Assembly: GCA_964035545.1 (NCBI GenBank)
Contig: OZ037768.1
Location: 16,337,375 to 16,401,374 of the forward strand
DNA length: 64,000 nucleotides
Direction: 5' to 3'
Origin: Bugula neritina
Taxonomy: Eukaryota > Bryozoa > Gymnolaemata > Cheilostomatida > Bugulidae
A model generated the notes under the pieces. That model was not told the origin of the DNA and did no database searches. It saw only the letters and a list, made by a program, of their open reading frames with translations. The position numbers were made by a program, and so were the translations under genes. Position 1 is the first letter of the stretch; each line of letters begins with the position of its first letter. This document shows, piece by piece, positions 1 to 13,884 of this stretch.

Positions 1-689
1 CCAATGAAAGAAAATTTAGCATTTTTTGAATACATATTTTGCTCCTTATCTAACAAAACATTTTATATTCATGTGAAAACGCTGCTTTTAATTATCATAC
101 AAAAGAAATCAACTTTAAGCCAAAAAATAATAATTTTGCACTGAAATTACCTCCACCTGTCTGTCTATTCACAGAAAGTATGCCACAAACAGACAGCTCA
201 ACATCAAACTTGGGGCTGTGATACATTTTTATATAAAATACCAGGTACAAAATTAATACTGTAACCATAGTATAATTGCAGGTGACAGCAGAGTCTAGCC
301 ATATTAGTATTTACAATATTTTCCCTGGAAGCCACTTTACACCATAATTAAAACATAGTAAGGTTGAGTGTAGCTAGACAATACTTATACACAGTCTGTA
401 CAACTTAGCAACCTACTCAATGTTAACAATGTTCAGTTTACTATACAATAACAGATAGTATTGTGTTTATTATATAAGGCATTTCATGGTCATAACTATA
501 TATACATTTAAACTTTAAGGTATACTTTGCAAAGATGAGATGTAAATACTGAGGGCAGTAAGATGAGATTAATATCCTACTAATCAAGATAAGAAGTGTG
601 TATGTTGGTAGGATAAACTACTCTATACAATCTCACAGCATCGCTGGCATCAGTTGAACCCAAATTTTGTGACCCAACAGTCACCACCT
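1..689. other. Non-coding stretch, no feature seen
   Basis: AT-rich sequence in which neither strand shows an exon with splice signals or a recognisable protein. It may be part of the large intron that would follow the last visible exon of the minus-strand ABC transporter, or it may be intergenic. Confidence 0.5.
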
Positions 690-845
690 ACACAGCTACA
701 GCCACCACCTAGAAGGTTACAGCTACCAGCTAGAGGGTTACAGCCACTACCTAGAAGGTTACAGCCACCACCTAGAAGGTTACAGCCACTACCTAGAAGG
801 TTGCAGCCACCACCTAGAAGGTTACAGCCACCATCTAGAAGGGTA
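690..845. repeat. 21-bp minisatellite
   Basis: About seven to eight copies of a 21-bp unit (ggttacagccaccacctagaa with small variants such as cactacc or ccatcta). Because the unit is a multiple of three and lacks stops, both strands are open across it: Leu-Gln-Pro-Pro-Pro-Arg-Arg repeats on plus and Gly/Cys/Asn-rich repeats on minus. I read these as accidental frames, since there is no start context, splice signal or known protein. Confidence 0.8.
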
Positions 846-2871
846 TATGCCTTCCCCAAGAAAAGCGTGGCTAATTTCTGTTTTCTGTAAAACCTTTTCC
901 TGTATTTATAATAGCTATTCAAGTTGAATTTATTAAAGTATATGTGACCAGTCGCGACAAAACCGGGGATGTGGCGGCGTTTATAAAGTGTAGTAAATGA
1001 AGGTTTAATTTGGAAATACTTAAATTTGAAATTAATTTCCAATTTTTAGATTTTGAACTTTTCTAATACAAAAAAATCCAAGGATTTCAAAAATTATACT
1101 TTCGTAAGCATTTGATGATTCCTTCAGCTCTAAAATTGCATTTAAAGTTGGTAACTAAGGCATTCAATTTTTTAAATGATGAAAAAATTGCGAAGTTATC
1201 AAATAAAGAAAGAAGACAATTTTAGTTATTTTCATAGCATGAGATCTTGCAAATTTATTTTTTATCAAATGAATTTAGCTTACACCCCTTTCTTCGTATT
1301 GTCAGAAGCATCATATTTAAAATCGAAGGCTAGTTTTAGTTTTTCATCGTGCTCCATCCAAAGTTAGCTTTTAAGTTACTGAGCTGTTTTGCCCTTTGGT
1401 GATAACTGCTGAACTAAATATTTATCTTTAGCGTTCAAGCTTGAAAATCACAACAAAACAGGTAATTATAGTCAAAACAATCATTTACGCTACACTAACT
1501 TAGAATTGTTGCCAGGATAATTTGTAGTTATCAATTTGAATTTATTAATATTTATACTATCACTAGGACTCAAGGAGTATATCTATTGACTCTATTCTAT
1601 TCTATACTAGACTAGTAGTACTAGTAACTACTTAAATGACTCTCACTATGACTCACAGTTTGAGGTACGGTTACTCATAATGATAATCATAATGAATATC
1701 ATTCATGATTTACTGATACTGGTATTTGGTAGTAAAACCAAATGTAGCTCATTAATATTAATGATAATAGTATAAGTAATTAATAATTATAAATTCACCA
1801 TTTGAGTCTGACTCTGAGTTTCGCCTTCGGTCTTAAAACTTGATACTCATACTGATAGTATTATATTTATTGATTTATTCTATAGTTGATATTTCAATTT
1901 ACATTGGACTTACTCTTAGTAACTTTTAGCCTCTGTCTTAGATTTTGTCAATACAGTTACTGATTACTATTAGTATTACTATTAACATTATGCCTACTAG
2001 TCAAACTACCGTTTCCTTTTGTAATTTTTAAATTAGCTCAAAGTCTTATTTAAATTATAATGATAAAATTTTTATCACATTATGCAGGCTTACAGTTACT
2101 GTCAAAACTCAATTGATAATCATATGTATATTGATAAAAGCATCACCTATAACCAAATTGAAATGGTGAATGTGATTAAATGTAAATGAGTATAATGATG
2201 AAATATTAATGCGAGTTCATGATGATTCTATAGTTGACTGACTTAGTTTTTCAGTAACTTACTTTTAGTCTTATTTAGTGAGTATTAACACTAACTGAAT
2301 GCATAAATAGTCTAAACTTTCTAATTTAGATGAGCAAAAATTTTTTCATATTTTAAAGTAATTTATTGAATTTAAATTGATTTTATAGTAAATGTCTTCA
2401 AATTGCCAATTGCAGATATCCTAGATATTCAAGTGCATAATGTGTAATTTCACTGATAATACTATGTTAATATAGAATAATCCGATATTCTGTACATTTT
2501 AGAAAGTGGACTTGTAAGGGCATTAGAGTGAAGACTTATACCTACACAACTCTACTACCTATCAATCTAATACTTCTAATGTAGACACTCTGAATGTTGG
2601 CTTGCAAGGTTATGGCTTCTGCTTATTTCATTCATAAAAAGGTTTGCAGTCTTTTAATGATGTGCTTGAAAATTTTCAAGAATTTTAATTTAAATTGTTC
2701 TGTTTAATTCAATAAATTTAAATATTGATAAAATGCAGGATCACAATTAACTGCTGCCATAATAGTACCCCAAGAGTGTTTAACCAACTCAATTTCTATA
2801 ATATAACTGCGTATAATTTCTAATCAAGCTACCGTTTCCTTTTGTTATTTAAAAAAGTCAACATTGTACTT
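846..2871. other. Non-coding AT-rich stretch with cryptic simple sequence
   Basis: No gene is supported. From about 1570 to 2330 there is weak simple-sequence structure of the ACT/AGT/NAT kind that is much stronger near 11.7, 15.5, 19.5 and 53 kb. A short motif, ctaccgtttccttttgt, occurs near 2007 and again near 2829, hinting at an old local duplication. Confidence 0.4.
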
Positions 2872-3011
2872 CCAGCTCTGGAATAGACAATAAGTGGGTA
2901 GATTGGCAGGATGGATGTCAAGTAGCAGCATCTATAATTGCTAGAAAATCAGCTGATGATAGTGATGAAGCTTTTGCCACACACATGATGTTATGTGTCC
3001 ATACTCCATAA
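2872..3011 (+). CDS. Possible isolated 3' terminal exon or coding fossil
   Basis: A pyrimidine-containing tract ending in ttccag is followed by an open frame of about 44 codons starting Ser-Gly-Ile-Asp-Asn-Lys-Trp and ending at a TAA near 3009. Its composition (Trp, Cys, Asp, Glu, Met, His) looks more like protein than the AT-rich noise around it. I do not recognise the family and see no partner exon upstream or downstream, so it may be the relic of a lost gene or chance. Confidence 0.2.
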
Positions 3012-6000
3012 ACTCATATTATGAAGACTAAAGAAGTAGAAAGATGAAAAGTGCCTTTTTTGCAAAAACCGTAGAAGCTACCTAATTTTCTTTTCTTGAT
3101 AAGAGTTAATTCAAGCATAATGGTTGTATCCAGGTTGGATTTTTTACTGCATTTAATTAGTTTTTTAAAATAATGTATTTGATGTTTTAAATGTGAATAT
3201 TAATGCCTAATAAAACTCAAAAGTTCTAATAGCTGATTTTATGTTCATATTTTCAACATCTCAGCCAGATCAATTGCTAAATTTAGTTGCCATTAGAGAT
3301 TATAAAGATATTTATGAATAAATCTCGCATGATCTCATAATAGTCAAATAATTTTCTCATAAGTGTTCTACTCATTAAGCAATAATTATGAAACAGCACA
3401 GCTCAATAGCTGCAGTTTGATAAATTACACAATAATTATATTGGAGGAGAGGGAGATATTCAATGTATAAGAGGAAGCAGCTGCCATTTTGTTTTATATG
3501 ACTTCCTGCTGACTTGGATGCCTAATTTAAATATCTCAACACACAAACTTGCTGAAACATCCTCTTCTTTGCTGGAATTGTTAAACCTTTCAACCATTAA
3601 ACAAAGTAAAAAGCGAATTGACAAATAAATTAGACAGAAGGTTTGGCGGCCATATTTGACCTGATTTTATGTTGAGGCAGCATGAAATTTAATTTAGGAG
3701 AAAGCCCAAACTTTCACAATTATTTTGATACCAAATTTGTCACTATTCCTAGTATACGACGACCCGTTGCTAAGGCTTATAAAATGTAAACAAATAATTC
3801 TCAACTTATTCTAGAGTTGCCAACTTTAAATGCGATTTTCTCGAAACACTAATTTAGAAATTCTAAAAACGTTAAAGTTTTCAAATACTGATATCTCGAG
3901 TTCTATTTGTGCTAGAGACTTCAAATAAAGTGCAAATTGTCTGAAAAAGTCTGCTCTATCACTCCATAATAATAACTAAGTTTTCAACATTTTATATACA
4001 TCCCCTGGTTTGTGGTGCCAGGTCACATATTATTAGTAAGCGAAAATAATCTGCATATTTTGCATTTATCACAGCATACTTAATGAGACAAAACATTTGC
4101 CAAGGTTAGGTATATGAAGTGGTGTGATAATCAGTGAGCAGAGATGTTTATTTGGGATGGATATGATTGGTGCAAAATAGTAAAATAAGGTGGTAAGCTT
4201 TCCAATCCAGTTTGTTTAGTTGTATTAAGAGGTATTTTTTATTAATTATTAAAAGCATAAAAACATTGGTAAATGGCAAAAACCTGCCTTATTTAGACAA
4301 GGTGCCAGAAAATAACCAAAATTGGTGGTCATGCTTGATTGATGAAAAATTGAAATCTTTATTTAAATTTAAGGGTAGCTTCTTGCAAAATGTAAATTTT
4401 TTTACTGATTAAATACAAAGAGATGTTACTAAACAAAACACAACTAGCAAAAGATTTATTCTTGAGCATACAACGCTAATGTTCGGCTTGAGTCAAGATA
4501 TTTTTTCAGATTTTAATAATATATATTTATATAATTAGCCAATTATTTTTTAACTTGCTGTATGCATTTCCTACATTATTGCATTTTAACTAATACATTT
4601 CTACTGTAGACTTGTCAAAAAGAGCTCAGTAACTCCTTCTGAAGTGTAGTACAGAAACTCTTTTTGCAGAAATTATAAAAATAATTAAAAAAAACTATGA
4701 TGCAGCAAAGCACTGGGGCCTTTATAAAAATCTACTTTCATCTAACCAAACCAAGATAAAACAAGAGCAATTTTTTTCCCTTGAATATTGAGTGATTAAC
4801 AAAAGACCTGCCCACTGATTTTCAACTTTTGCACAAAGATTTTATACCACCAAGTCGGACAGGGAAAAGTGTTTCCCCAAACTACAAAAAAATTTTATTA
4901 GAAGATTTTCAACCTATGCAGAAAGGGACTCTGTTGAGATATGTTGATATATCTGTTCCGCTAAGTTGAAATTAATCTACTATACAAAGAGGCAGTAAGC
5001 CAGTATATAATACTAAAACCAATACTTTATAATGTGAACTTATGAAACATTTAAAAAGAGAAGTTGCTACAGTAATAGTAAAAATAACTCTGCTAAAACA
5101 TTATTTATAACTTGAAATACAAGATTGAAGCAGAGAGGCGATGAGTTGGTAGACAAACGGGTTACACAATGCTTTCTATCAAATCATCACCAATTTGCAG
5201 ATTTCAAAGAAATTCCTAAAGACGCTAGGAATAAAATATATAGTCCAAAAATACAAAATTAAATTCTTTAAACAATTTTCTGTAAAATTAGGGGAAATGT
5301 GTGAAATGTATTTTTTTGAATTGAAAATAATGGTTAAATGTGGAAGTGAGGTAGAAAGACACATGCACATCTTGGAGTTTAGACAAATGAGAGGGAAGAA
5401 ATATCACCTTTTAGCTAAAGAAAAAAACACCAAAAACAAAACATAATGATAAATCATTATTATCATACTATCTGTTTACTGTTACAAACTTAGTTTCGTA
5501 CTTTTCATTAGCAGTATAAGCATAGGTTAACCTCTAGAAAAGTATAAAATTAGGTGTAAGACTAAAAGAGGTAGAAATATATGTACAGTTTAGTATATTA
5601 TATTATATTTGTCTAAAGATCTCTTGTCACCTTGCATATGTATATGATTAAAATTTGCTGGATTAACTTTACAATTTATAGATTTGTGAACAAATACGCC
5701 CCATGTTACAGGAAAGCCAAGGTGTACTATGATGATTTTGTAAACATTTTTTCCATATTGTAGCACACTTTTTAGTAAATTCATACAGTTTCAACTGGCA
5801 GGAAATCTTCAAAAACTAGCAGCTTTCAAAATTTAGTTTTCCCATCTGCTTATCATAAACACCTTTGATATATGACAGAAATCTTGTTTAAAAATGTTTA
5901 AACAAATTTAACAAGGCCAATTTTTTATAGCTAAGATCATTTTCACATAGGAACAAAACACAAAGTGGAAAAGACGAAACTAAAATCAATTGCATATCCA

Positions 6001-6021
6001 GCATGTCCTACCTACACTTAC
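3012..6021. other. Stretch without a supported gene
   Basis: Short open frames occur at 4212-4412 and 5195-5446 on plus. They have Lys/Asn/Phe-rich composition expected of AT-rich DNA, no splice context and no family I can name; they could be debris of an old mobile element. None of the expected following ABCC exons (first core membrane-spanning domain) was found on the minus strand here. Confidence 0.4.
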
Positions 6022-9000
6022 CGTAATATAATGGGGTTGATGAATATAGCAAGGTCTTGCACCAGCTTCAGAAGAGCACAGATCATCATGGAGGGTAAGA
6101 AGACTTTAGCCAGACATTTCATTAGAGATGGGCGCTTTCCTTCCGGCAGCTTAGACAGCAGAGTCTGTCTCTCCTGGGCAGCAGCTGAGCTCTGGAAGTA
6201 AACTAATTAATATATCCAGTCTAGAAGAGCTGAAACGTGGCAGCAGTCAAGAATGGACACACGGTTGGCCAGCAATCAGTTTAATATGAACATCCGCAAG
6301 TTAGAATAAAGGACATTAGAGCATTTCACTCTAATGTTGACTCAAGTTCAGTTAAATACTAGCAACCTTTCACACATTTATTTTACTCTTCAATTTTTCT
6401 TATAATAAAATGCCGTATAGTACGTTTTTATTAATATTATTAGTAATATATTGCCATCTTATTACTTTCATCAACACTTGACAACTTCGTAAATAATATG
6501 GTATATAAATAATATGGTATATAAATAATATAGCATATATATGGTATATGATATGGTATATAAATAATATGGTATATAATTACTATGGTATATAAATGAT
6601 ATGGTATACAAACAATATGGCACATAAAAAAGCTGTAGAGTAAAGACATCGTGATTTTTTAACAAGGCACCTTTAGAAAAGTGTAAAGTTCTTACATTAT
6701 GTAAATGAGTGTTATTTGATTTGGAGTCGGCAACCTCCTCCAGTGGAATATTCAACACGTCTGCTGTGTGCTGGTTGGTTTGACCTCTGAAAATTCCAAA
6801 TTCATACATAAAGATTGTGACATTTGGCAACAAGGTGTCAAAATATTTCAACTTATGTATATATCTATTAAATGGCGTAGCTCTTCTACACTTAATATTG
6901 AGTAGAATACCTGCAGATTCTTTCCGTTTCCTCTGTCCAACACCTTGAGAAGTGAGGCACCCAGGCGTCTGCTCGATCAATATCTTTCAACTCAAATAAG
7001 TCAGATTGCTGCAAAGAATTCTTGTAACCTTTCATTAGAAATCTGAATAACAGAGTAACATCTCGTGTTGTATTTACCTTACTATAGTACAGATAGTTGG
7101 TCTAGTGGATAGAGGTACTTGTCTCTAGCATGGCATCTACAGGTTGTGCTAATCCTTGAGTCATGTTGCTAGCATAACTCAAGACAAAACAGTTAACTCA
7201 CGCAAGTTTATAGTCACCATCTCTGTGAGAAACCCCTGATGGAAAGGGCGTTTGTTAAAGCGGGCTAAGGACTTATTTAAATGAGGCACAGGAGCAATTA
7301 TGACTGGATGCTCTTTCCGACATCAATAATGGCCTTTGTCGGGGCTAGAACCCATGACTTCTTGTTTACTAGGCAAACGCTCTAACCCCTAGACCACAGC
7401 TGCTCCCTCAAGACAAAACAGTTAATAAACTTTTAAAACTAAGAAATCCCACAAGGAATGCTACCACGGAGGAACGAGCAGCAAATAGACATGGAGAGTG
7501 ACCCAGAGTTATAAAGATATTGCTTGCTGCCCTACAACCTATTACTGTTCACAAATCTTGCAGCCGTCGTACCCCCTCCCCCCCCCCCCCTTAAATAAAG
7601 CTTGGTAATTGAAGCACTAGCTGAAACTCTTAGAGACTTGAATGTTGCAAGGCACTCACTCACTCAGTACAGTTATACATAGTGAAGAGCAATATAAATG
7701 TAAAACATTTGTCAACTGGATGTAAACATAAGATAAGAGTTATACTCACGATGTGAACCACCAAAACGTCAGCCTAGAAGCAGTGTTTGCTCTTAGTTCT
7801 GGACATGCATTCTACAAAAGGTAGATTAAACATGCTGAAAACTATTAAAATATCAAAAGTGAAGAATGTAGATTCAGTAAATAACACAGGCCAATTAAGC
7901 TTCAAAGTTGCAAGTGAGTAGTGAATAATTACATGACGTACTACTGACCATGTAAACTTAATGTAGAAAATACAAGCCAGGTGTACAAGCAGCATTATTT
8001 GACAATAACATAAATTTAAGAGGGAGTTATTCCGAAGTTTCTCTTAAAAAACTTCTAGAATTTTTTTCAACTCTCCATTCACATTTCCAGTGCAACTAGC
8101 AAGGTTTTGTATTGAATACTTTTTTTTATCACTTAAAATCAGTTCAACAGGATAATACATTTATCACATTACAAATACTAGTATATTTGACTGTCAGAAT
8201 ATTATCAGCACTATGGGTTCGTAAAGTCTCACCTACTCACTTCAATTATGTATCTGTAACCAGAGCGTGCATATACACACGCATATACACATGCATACAT
8301 ATGCGTATAGCTTACTTCAAATATTAAAGAGTAAAAACTCAATTTGCACACTGATATATAAATAATCTGGAAACTTCATATTGAGAATCAGATGAACATA
8401 ATGACGCTACACTTGGCAGTTTATTACACAGTGGTAAAAGGAGTAGGAAGAGACACAACACGGCACAGCAGGCAGTTGATCTGCTATCAAGTAACAAAAC
8501 CTCACCTCACTGTAGTTGAGAGAAGAGTTGGGGACGAAGGTGAGGATCAGCTGTATCAACACCAAAGTGTAGTGAATGATGAACGTGACTAGCCGGAACA
8601 TGTCTTCTATGTGTCCCTACAGAGTAGCAACTTGCAACACACAACATAACACAAAGAATTTTCGAATTGACACTAATAAGGTGCTGACATGTATAGTTAC
8701 CTGTTCAGATGCGAGGCGTATTTTAGTGTACAGAATACATGCACCAGTGACTGCTAGGAATAGCCAATACACAAACAGACCATAAAATGACCTTCCTGAT
8801 TTATATTTCTCAAACTGTATGATTCCAGCAGCCAGTATCTACAATTCATTTGTTCAGAATTAAATGTATTGTAAATAAGAACGTAATACATATTTAATTT
8901 GTAATATCTGAGGCCAAATCATCAGGATAATAGCTAGGACATCAGGACTAACTTGTTATTTGGAAAAGTTAAGGAGATGGTATGGTTGTACATGATTCGA

Positions 9001-10717
9001 TATTACATAACTTTCACCAAAGCTTCATATCAATCTCACAAAATATCAATCACAGAGCTAATACAAACATATATAAAAACCACAAACTATATAAAAAAAA
9101 TATTAAAAGTTTTTTGGAAAGTAAATAATGACAAAAATTGCTTTGTGTAACTTTATAGCAACATTAGATAGACTTTATATTGACATTACCATAGCCAAAG
9201 CTGTACATATTCCAGCGGCAAAGTCCACTGCATATACCGTGTGCCCTTGTTTCACATCATGTATGGTTCTAAACACATCTGCCATGGCTGGCACCACTAG
9301 GCACAGGCTTATAATCTGTCATGGGAGCATAAAATGTACACTGGGATCAACTTTTATATTTTGAGTTTAGGAGCTGAAGAAATTTTTAAAAAAAATTAAA
9401 GCACTTCGAAAGATTCTAAATTTAACCAATTGTCACCAGTTGGATAGATGGTGTAAGCTAACAAAGAAAAATCAGTCACCTGTTTTAAATTTCACCTCAT
9501 TATATGGTCAACTGCTTACAATGTTTGACTATTGTTTCGGAACTTGATGAACGGTTAACAATTAATTTAAAAAGATAGGAACCAAAAAACATGAAAATAA
9601 TTTTGATTTTAAAATATTTTTATTTACGCTACCTAGCTTCTAATATCTCTGACTGAAATGGCTATAAAAATATACTACAACTGCTATACTCGCACTAGGT
9701 TTACTTAGACTCTCTGCAGCATTGCCCAAGTTATTAAACGGTTGGTTTTTGGTCAACTACAATATCAAATTATTTTTTATAATATTGACAACACTACTGA
9801 CTTTAAATAAGTTGTTATTAAAAACATGTGAAGTCAAGGGACCTTTCAAAATATAATATCTATTAAAATTTTTCTCAAGCTTATCTTTCTTACACTTTTA
9901 TTTCTCTTATCAATCATGTACAAGCACTCGCTCCGCTTTGTGGCTGAATAGAAATACTTATTGGCATTTATGTTTGTTTGTAGGCAAAACATAGATAGGG
10001 TACATGTACAACGTTACACTGTAGCTACCCTTTTACTATTCCTAATAACTTTGAGAGCAATTGCATTATAGTTAGTCCAAAAAGTGCACTGTATTTACAA
10101 TTGTTGGCCAATACTACATCATTACCACATAAACGTATCAAAGTCTGCCTTAATGACAGTTAGTTTGGTTAGAGAGCCAATAGAGAGGCCTTTGCTGATC
10201 AGTGACTTGTTTTACTATCATCAACTTTCGTTAGTTTTGGTTGAAGTCCAAGATACAAATGTGCAACTGAGAGCCAAGGTTAAGACACTTTACATATCTA
10301 GCTGCAGATGTTGATAAAGGAACATACCGTTTGAGTTGAGTACAACCAACATGAATCTATCTTCTTTTTTTTACTCCGGTAAAGATGGTATAATCGACAC
10401 GTAGACAAAACCATCAACAAGAGGAATGGAAATATGTAAAAGAATATCTTTTGGAAACAAGGGCTAACATCTGGATATAATTCCCTATTCCATAACTTTT
10501 CATCCTAGATAAATATAAAAGTAGACATTTTGTGAATTAACCACTTAATGCAAGCCTTGTTATGATCATAGTAAATGTTTACAAATACTATTCATTTTAG
10601 TCCAAATCTCTATGTATGCTTGTACAACATACACAACAGCCCAATTAATTTCTCACTATACTAAACCAGCATTAAATAATTTCTTACCCAAAAAGGAGAA
10701 CCACAAAATGGAGACAT
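6022..10717 (-). CDS. ABCC1: ABCC/MRP-family ABC transporter, 5' part (nine coding exons)
   Basis: N-terminal 345 residues of a long MRP-type ATP-driven exporter (plasma membrane; conjugate and drug efflux in known relatives). Coding exons in order: 10688-10717, 10328-10504, 9190-9315, 8701-8838, 8506-8616, 7750-7811, 6911-7042, 6696-6786, 6022-6191. All have GT donors and AG acceptors and join in frame. The start is ATG at 10717, giving Met-Ser-Pro-Phe-Cys-Gly-Ser-Pro-Phe-Trp, matching the family's FCG...LW opening. Exons 1-5 encode the five-helix TMD0, including a conserved FRLVTFIIHYTLVLIQLIL helix. Exon 6 carries the NACPE...LTFWWFT signature, exon 7 the GYK...DLFEL linker (L0), and exon 9 the first core helix region (QDLAIFINPIIL). 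The second part of TMD1, both nucleotide-binding domains and TMD2 are absent from the window. ABCC1, 2, 3 and 6 cannot be told apart from this part. Confidence 0.9.
7197..7406 (-). mobile_element. tRNA-derived SINE, copy 1 (ABCC intron 6)
   Basis: The minus strand begins with a tRNA-like head: an A box (tggtctaggggttagagcg) and a B box (gggttctagcc), followed by a body shared with three other copies in the window (gacaaaggccatt, agagcatccagt, tttctcacagagatggtgac). It is flanked by a perfect 19-bp target-site duplication, ctcaagacaaaacagttaa, at 7178-7196 and 7407-7425. This duplication sets the ends. Confidence 0.9.
7573..7592. repeat. Poly-C tract in ABCC intron
   Basis: A run of cytosines interrupted by one thymine, in the intron between ABCC coding exons 6 and 7. 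No function is evident; such tracts are prone to length variation. Confidence 0.8.
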
Positions 10718-11600
10718 GCTTTTCTGACTCTTCCTTGTACTTTACAATTCTAAATCTTGTCTGTAATAAATAGGTATGACTTTATTTTACATAACTATTA
10801 AAACAGTCAAGTAAATGAATGATAACTGTGTTTCTATGTAAAGACAGTCTGCATTGCAAAAATAGAATTTTGCGACTTAAGAAAATAGCTTATAGCAATT
10901 GATTATTGTTATGACTTGTTCACATTCCAAGGTATTACTTATGTTCTGATAACAATTGGTTAAACTTGTCACTTTATCTTTAGCTGATTTAAGTTCCGAA
11001 TGTATTTGTAAGAAGAATCCTTAAATACGTATTCTACATATTACAAGTATGCAGATAAGGTTAGGCAAATAGTGCACCGAGTTAGTTTATTTTAAAGGCC
11101 GTAAGCATCCAGGTTATTTATTACATTTGAGCAAAAGTTTGCATGCTTTTCAACTGTTTTATCAGCATTTTATCCAATTTCTTATACGAAAACACTACAA
11201 AAATGCAAGTAAAAGTGGTCATATTAGGTGTCTTAGACTTGCCCAGACTTGCCCGCGAGCTTGCCCTCCGTGTCCTATTCTGACGTGGGGATGGCAAAAT
11301 AGCCCTATTGTAGCGTGAGTTTATTTCGCGTAAAGTTATTAAGAAGCGGGTTTGTCACAGATTCTCGTTATTCGTAGCTCAAATCACATGAATGTTACTC
11401 TTCGGGCGGCTACTAATAACTAACGTTAGCTACGCAACATCAAGAAAGGTAACTAATTTGACTGTTTTCAAATGGACTATTCCATTTCGCTAGTTTGTAA
11501 CTTGCTGTAAATCACAAAATAATTATTTTTCCTATTTTAATTTCAATTATCATGTCGACCACACTACCAGAAAATTACTCTTAAATATGCAGTAAATGAT
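10718..11600. promoter_or_regulatory. Upstream region of the ABCC gene
   Basis: This stretch lies 5' of the ABCC start codon. Around 11210-11350 base composition becomes more GC-rich than its surroundings, with several CpG and a CRE-like TGACGTGG near 11280, which is the most promoter-like place here. No TATA box or transcription start can be fixed, and a non-coding first exon may exist. Confidence 0.25.
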
Positions 11601-11689
11601 GATTTTCAACCGTTTTGTGATGAAGTATAGGTTAGTAGTTGTTTACGTGAAACCAAGTTTTAAAATTTGTAATTGAATCAGTGAATCAC

Positions 11690-12460
11690 AGTATGAGTAT
11701 CACTATGACTATCACTATGACTATCAGTATGAGTATCACTAGTCTATGTCTATGACTCTCACTCTAAGTCTATGACTATCGCCTATTAGTATTGGTGAAC
11801 TATTATTAATAATATTCAATGGTTATATTTATTAATACCATTATTACTTATTAGTCATAATGATAATCATATGACAGTATCAGTATGTAAATGTTACGGA
11901 GCAGGATCAGTTTCGAAACTAATACAGTAATACTAACAGTAATACTTGTAATATTAGTTATAACTATAAGTATAAGTTATACCGATAGCTATATTAACAT
12001 AAATATTTATATTCATAGTAATACTAATAGCAAATCTAATATTATTATGTTAATAGTTATACTTGTAAGTTATAATATAAAGCAAACGACACAAGTATTA
12101 ATTTGAACTGTTGGTCTTAAAATAAAAAGTAAAATAAATATAAATAATAAAATATAAATTATAATAATTTAATTATACTAATACTAATAGCAATACTTAT
12201 ACAGTAATATAATTATAATAAATTTATAAAACTTAAACAACTTTAGATTTAAGGAACAACTTTAAATACAAACATAAAGATAATATTAAATAATTATAAT
12301 CATAATGATCATAACAATAAATATAATTATGATTCCAATAATTATCAATATATTATATAATATTTAAATTATTTTAATTTATAATTATAATCATAATTTT
12401 TTTAGTTATAGTGAATAAATTCAATTTGACATAATAACTATAATATTATAAAGCAGTCAG
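11690..12460. repeat. Degenerate hexamer (ASTNAT) simple-repeat array 1
   Basis: Runs of triplets alternating between ACT or AGT and NAT (for example tatgagtatcactatgactatc) grade into AT-rich taatactaatag sequence. The period is six with free substitution at set positions. No gene overlaps it; the open frame near 11891 is composed of the repeat. Confidence 0.75.
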
Positions 12461-13884
12461 TCTATCTCTAATGCTGATTGATATTCAAATTGTTATGACT
12501 GTATCATCATTCACTAACTCTAAGAGTAAGTGACTACAATTATTAGTATCAATGTTGTGTTAGAGTACTATACCCATTGGAATTTTGATATATCCATTAT
12601 ATTTACAACTCTGCCTGTTACAGTTATAAATAAATTGAACCAAAATACCAACAGTGCCTAATCATCGCCTTATTTAAAAAATAATCACAATCATAATGCT
12701 CAAGTTAATAGATTGGAAATTATTGAAAATTATGTTGATGCCAATATAAATATGACATTGTATGCATCCAAGTAGTGATGTTGTAATATATCTTGGAAGA
12801 TAATTACATTATAATAAGAGTTAAATTCCTCCAAGTAACTTTTTTTGCAATTATTCCTTAGAATAACTATAACTTATACTCATAACATTAGTTTTAGATT
12901 GAGCTACTAATTGTATTTATTGCATGTGAAGGTTAGTTATTCTCCATCAGCTGCATGAATGCGACTGGTAAATTTTGTAACCTTTGGCAGTAATAACTTT
13001 GTAGCATAAATTAGACACATTTTATAAAAATACAAATTTTAATGCTATAGCTGCTAGTAACTCTAATGGGTGTAATAATATTACTTTCACCAGCATTAAT
13101 TTTTACTTTGTTCATGCTTCATAAAGCATTTTCTAAATTCTTTTTTGAATAAATTTCTACAATACATATAATGTGCTGAATAGATTACATATGTTGGGGT
13201 TCTTCCTATACTGCAGCTCAGCCTACACTCCCCGCCACAAATGTTCCTAAACTACTAGCTTCATCGGGATACAGATTGATGGAGCTGTATTGATAAAAAC
13301 TTCTCTTTTTAGCAGTAGAGGCATCATGAAAAAAAAGGTAAGTATTTTACTCAATAAGAAAGTTTTTTACTTCTACAAATTTGATAGCCTACACTATTCT
13401 ATTTAAATGGAGACTGGTCTGACATAATGTGTCTGCCATTTATTAGTTATAATATAGTAATTACTATGCGGGCCTATAGATCAAATGGCTCAAAAAAAAT
13501 TAAATAAAACATTACACAACGCTGTATTTATTAGCAATGTGATACTTAGCAACTAATTTCACATTATTATTGTTTGCAAAGTTTTATATATCTACATATG
13601 TTTGTTCAATTCAGTGTTCTGAAGTAGAAGGTTCCAACAGCAGGGAAAAGCCTTGAACAAAATATTATGTTCTACATCTCCAACTCATTTTAACTTTGCT
13701 GGTCAGTTCATTGTGTATCTGGAGTATAGTTTTGTATTTTCAAGTAGTCCATCAGATACCTTTGTAGGTAGTAAAGATTAAAATGTTTGTGCAATGATGT
13801 CCGTAATGTTGAACTGATTTATTGAAACTAAAACTGTTCTTAATTATAACAAAACTTGACAATCTTTACATAAAGAATAATGTC
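12461..13884. other. Intergenic, no feature supported
   Basis: AT-rich sequence. An ATG followed by eight A and a consensus donor (aaaaaaaaggtaagta, near 13326-13345) looks like a tiny plus-strand first exon, but no following exon was found. Confidence 0.35.

Noticed and set aside
654-1042. Open frames on both strands with Pro/Arg or Gly/Cys/Asn repeats
   Set aside because: They are produced by a 21-bp minisatellite; no splice signals or known protein.
7081-7160. tRNA-like A-box sequence (tagttggtctagtggatagagg)
   Set aside because: No matching B box or acceptor-stem pairing follows; may be a piece of another SINE head but is too short to call.
7197-7406. Functional tRNA gene
   Set aside because: A and B boxes are those of a SINE; the acceptor stem does not pair and target-site duplications flank a 210-bp unit.
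13326-13345. Mini first exon ATG plus A8 and a perfect donor on plus
   Set aside because: No following exon found on plus within reach; donor-like motif alone is weak evidence.
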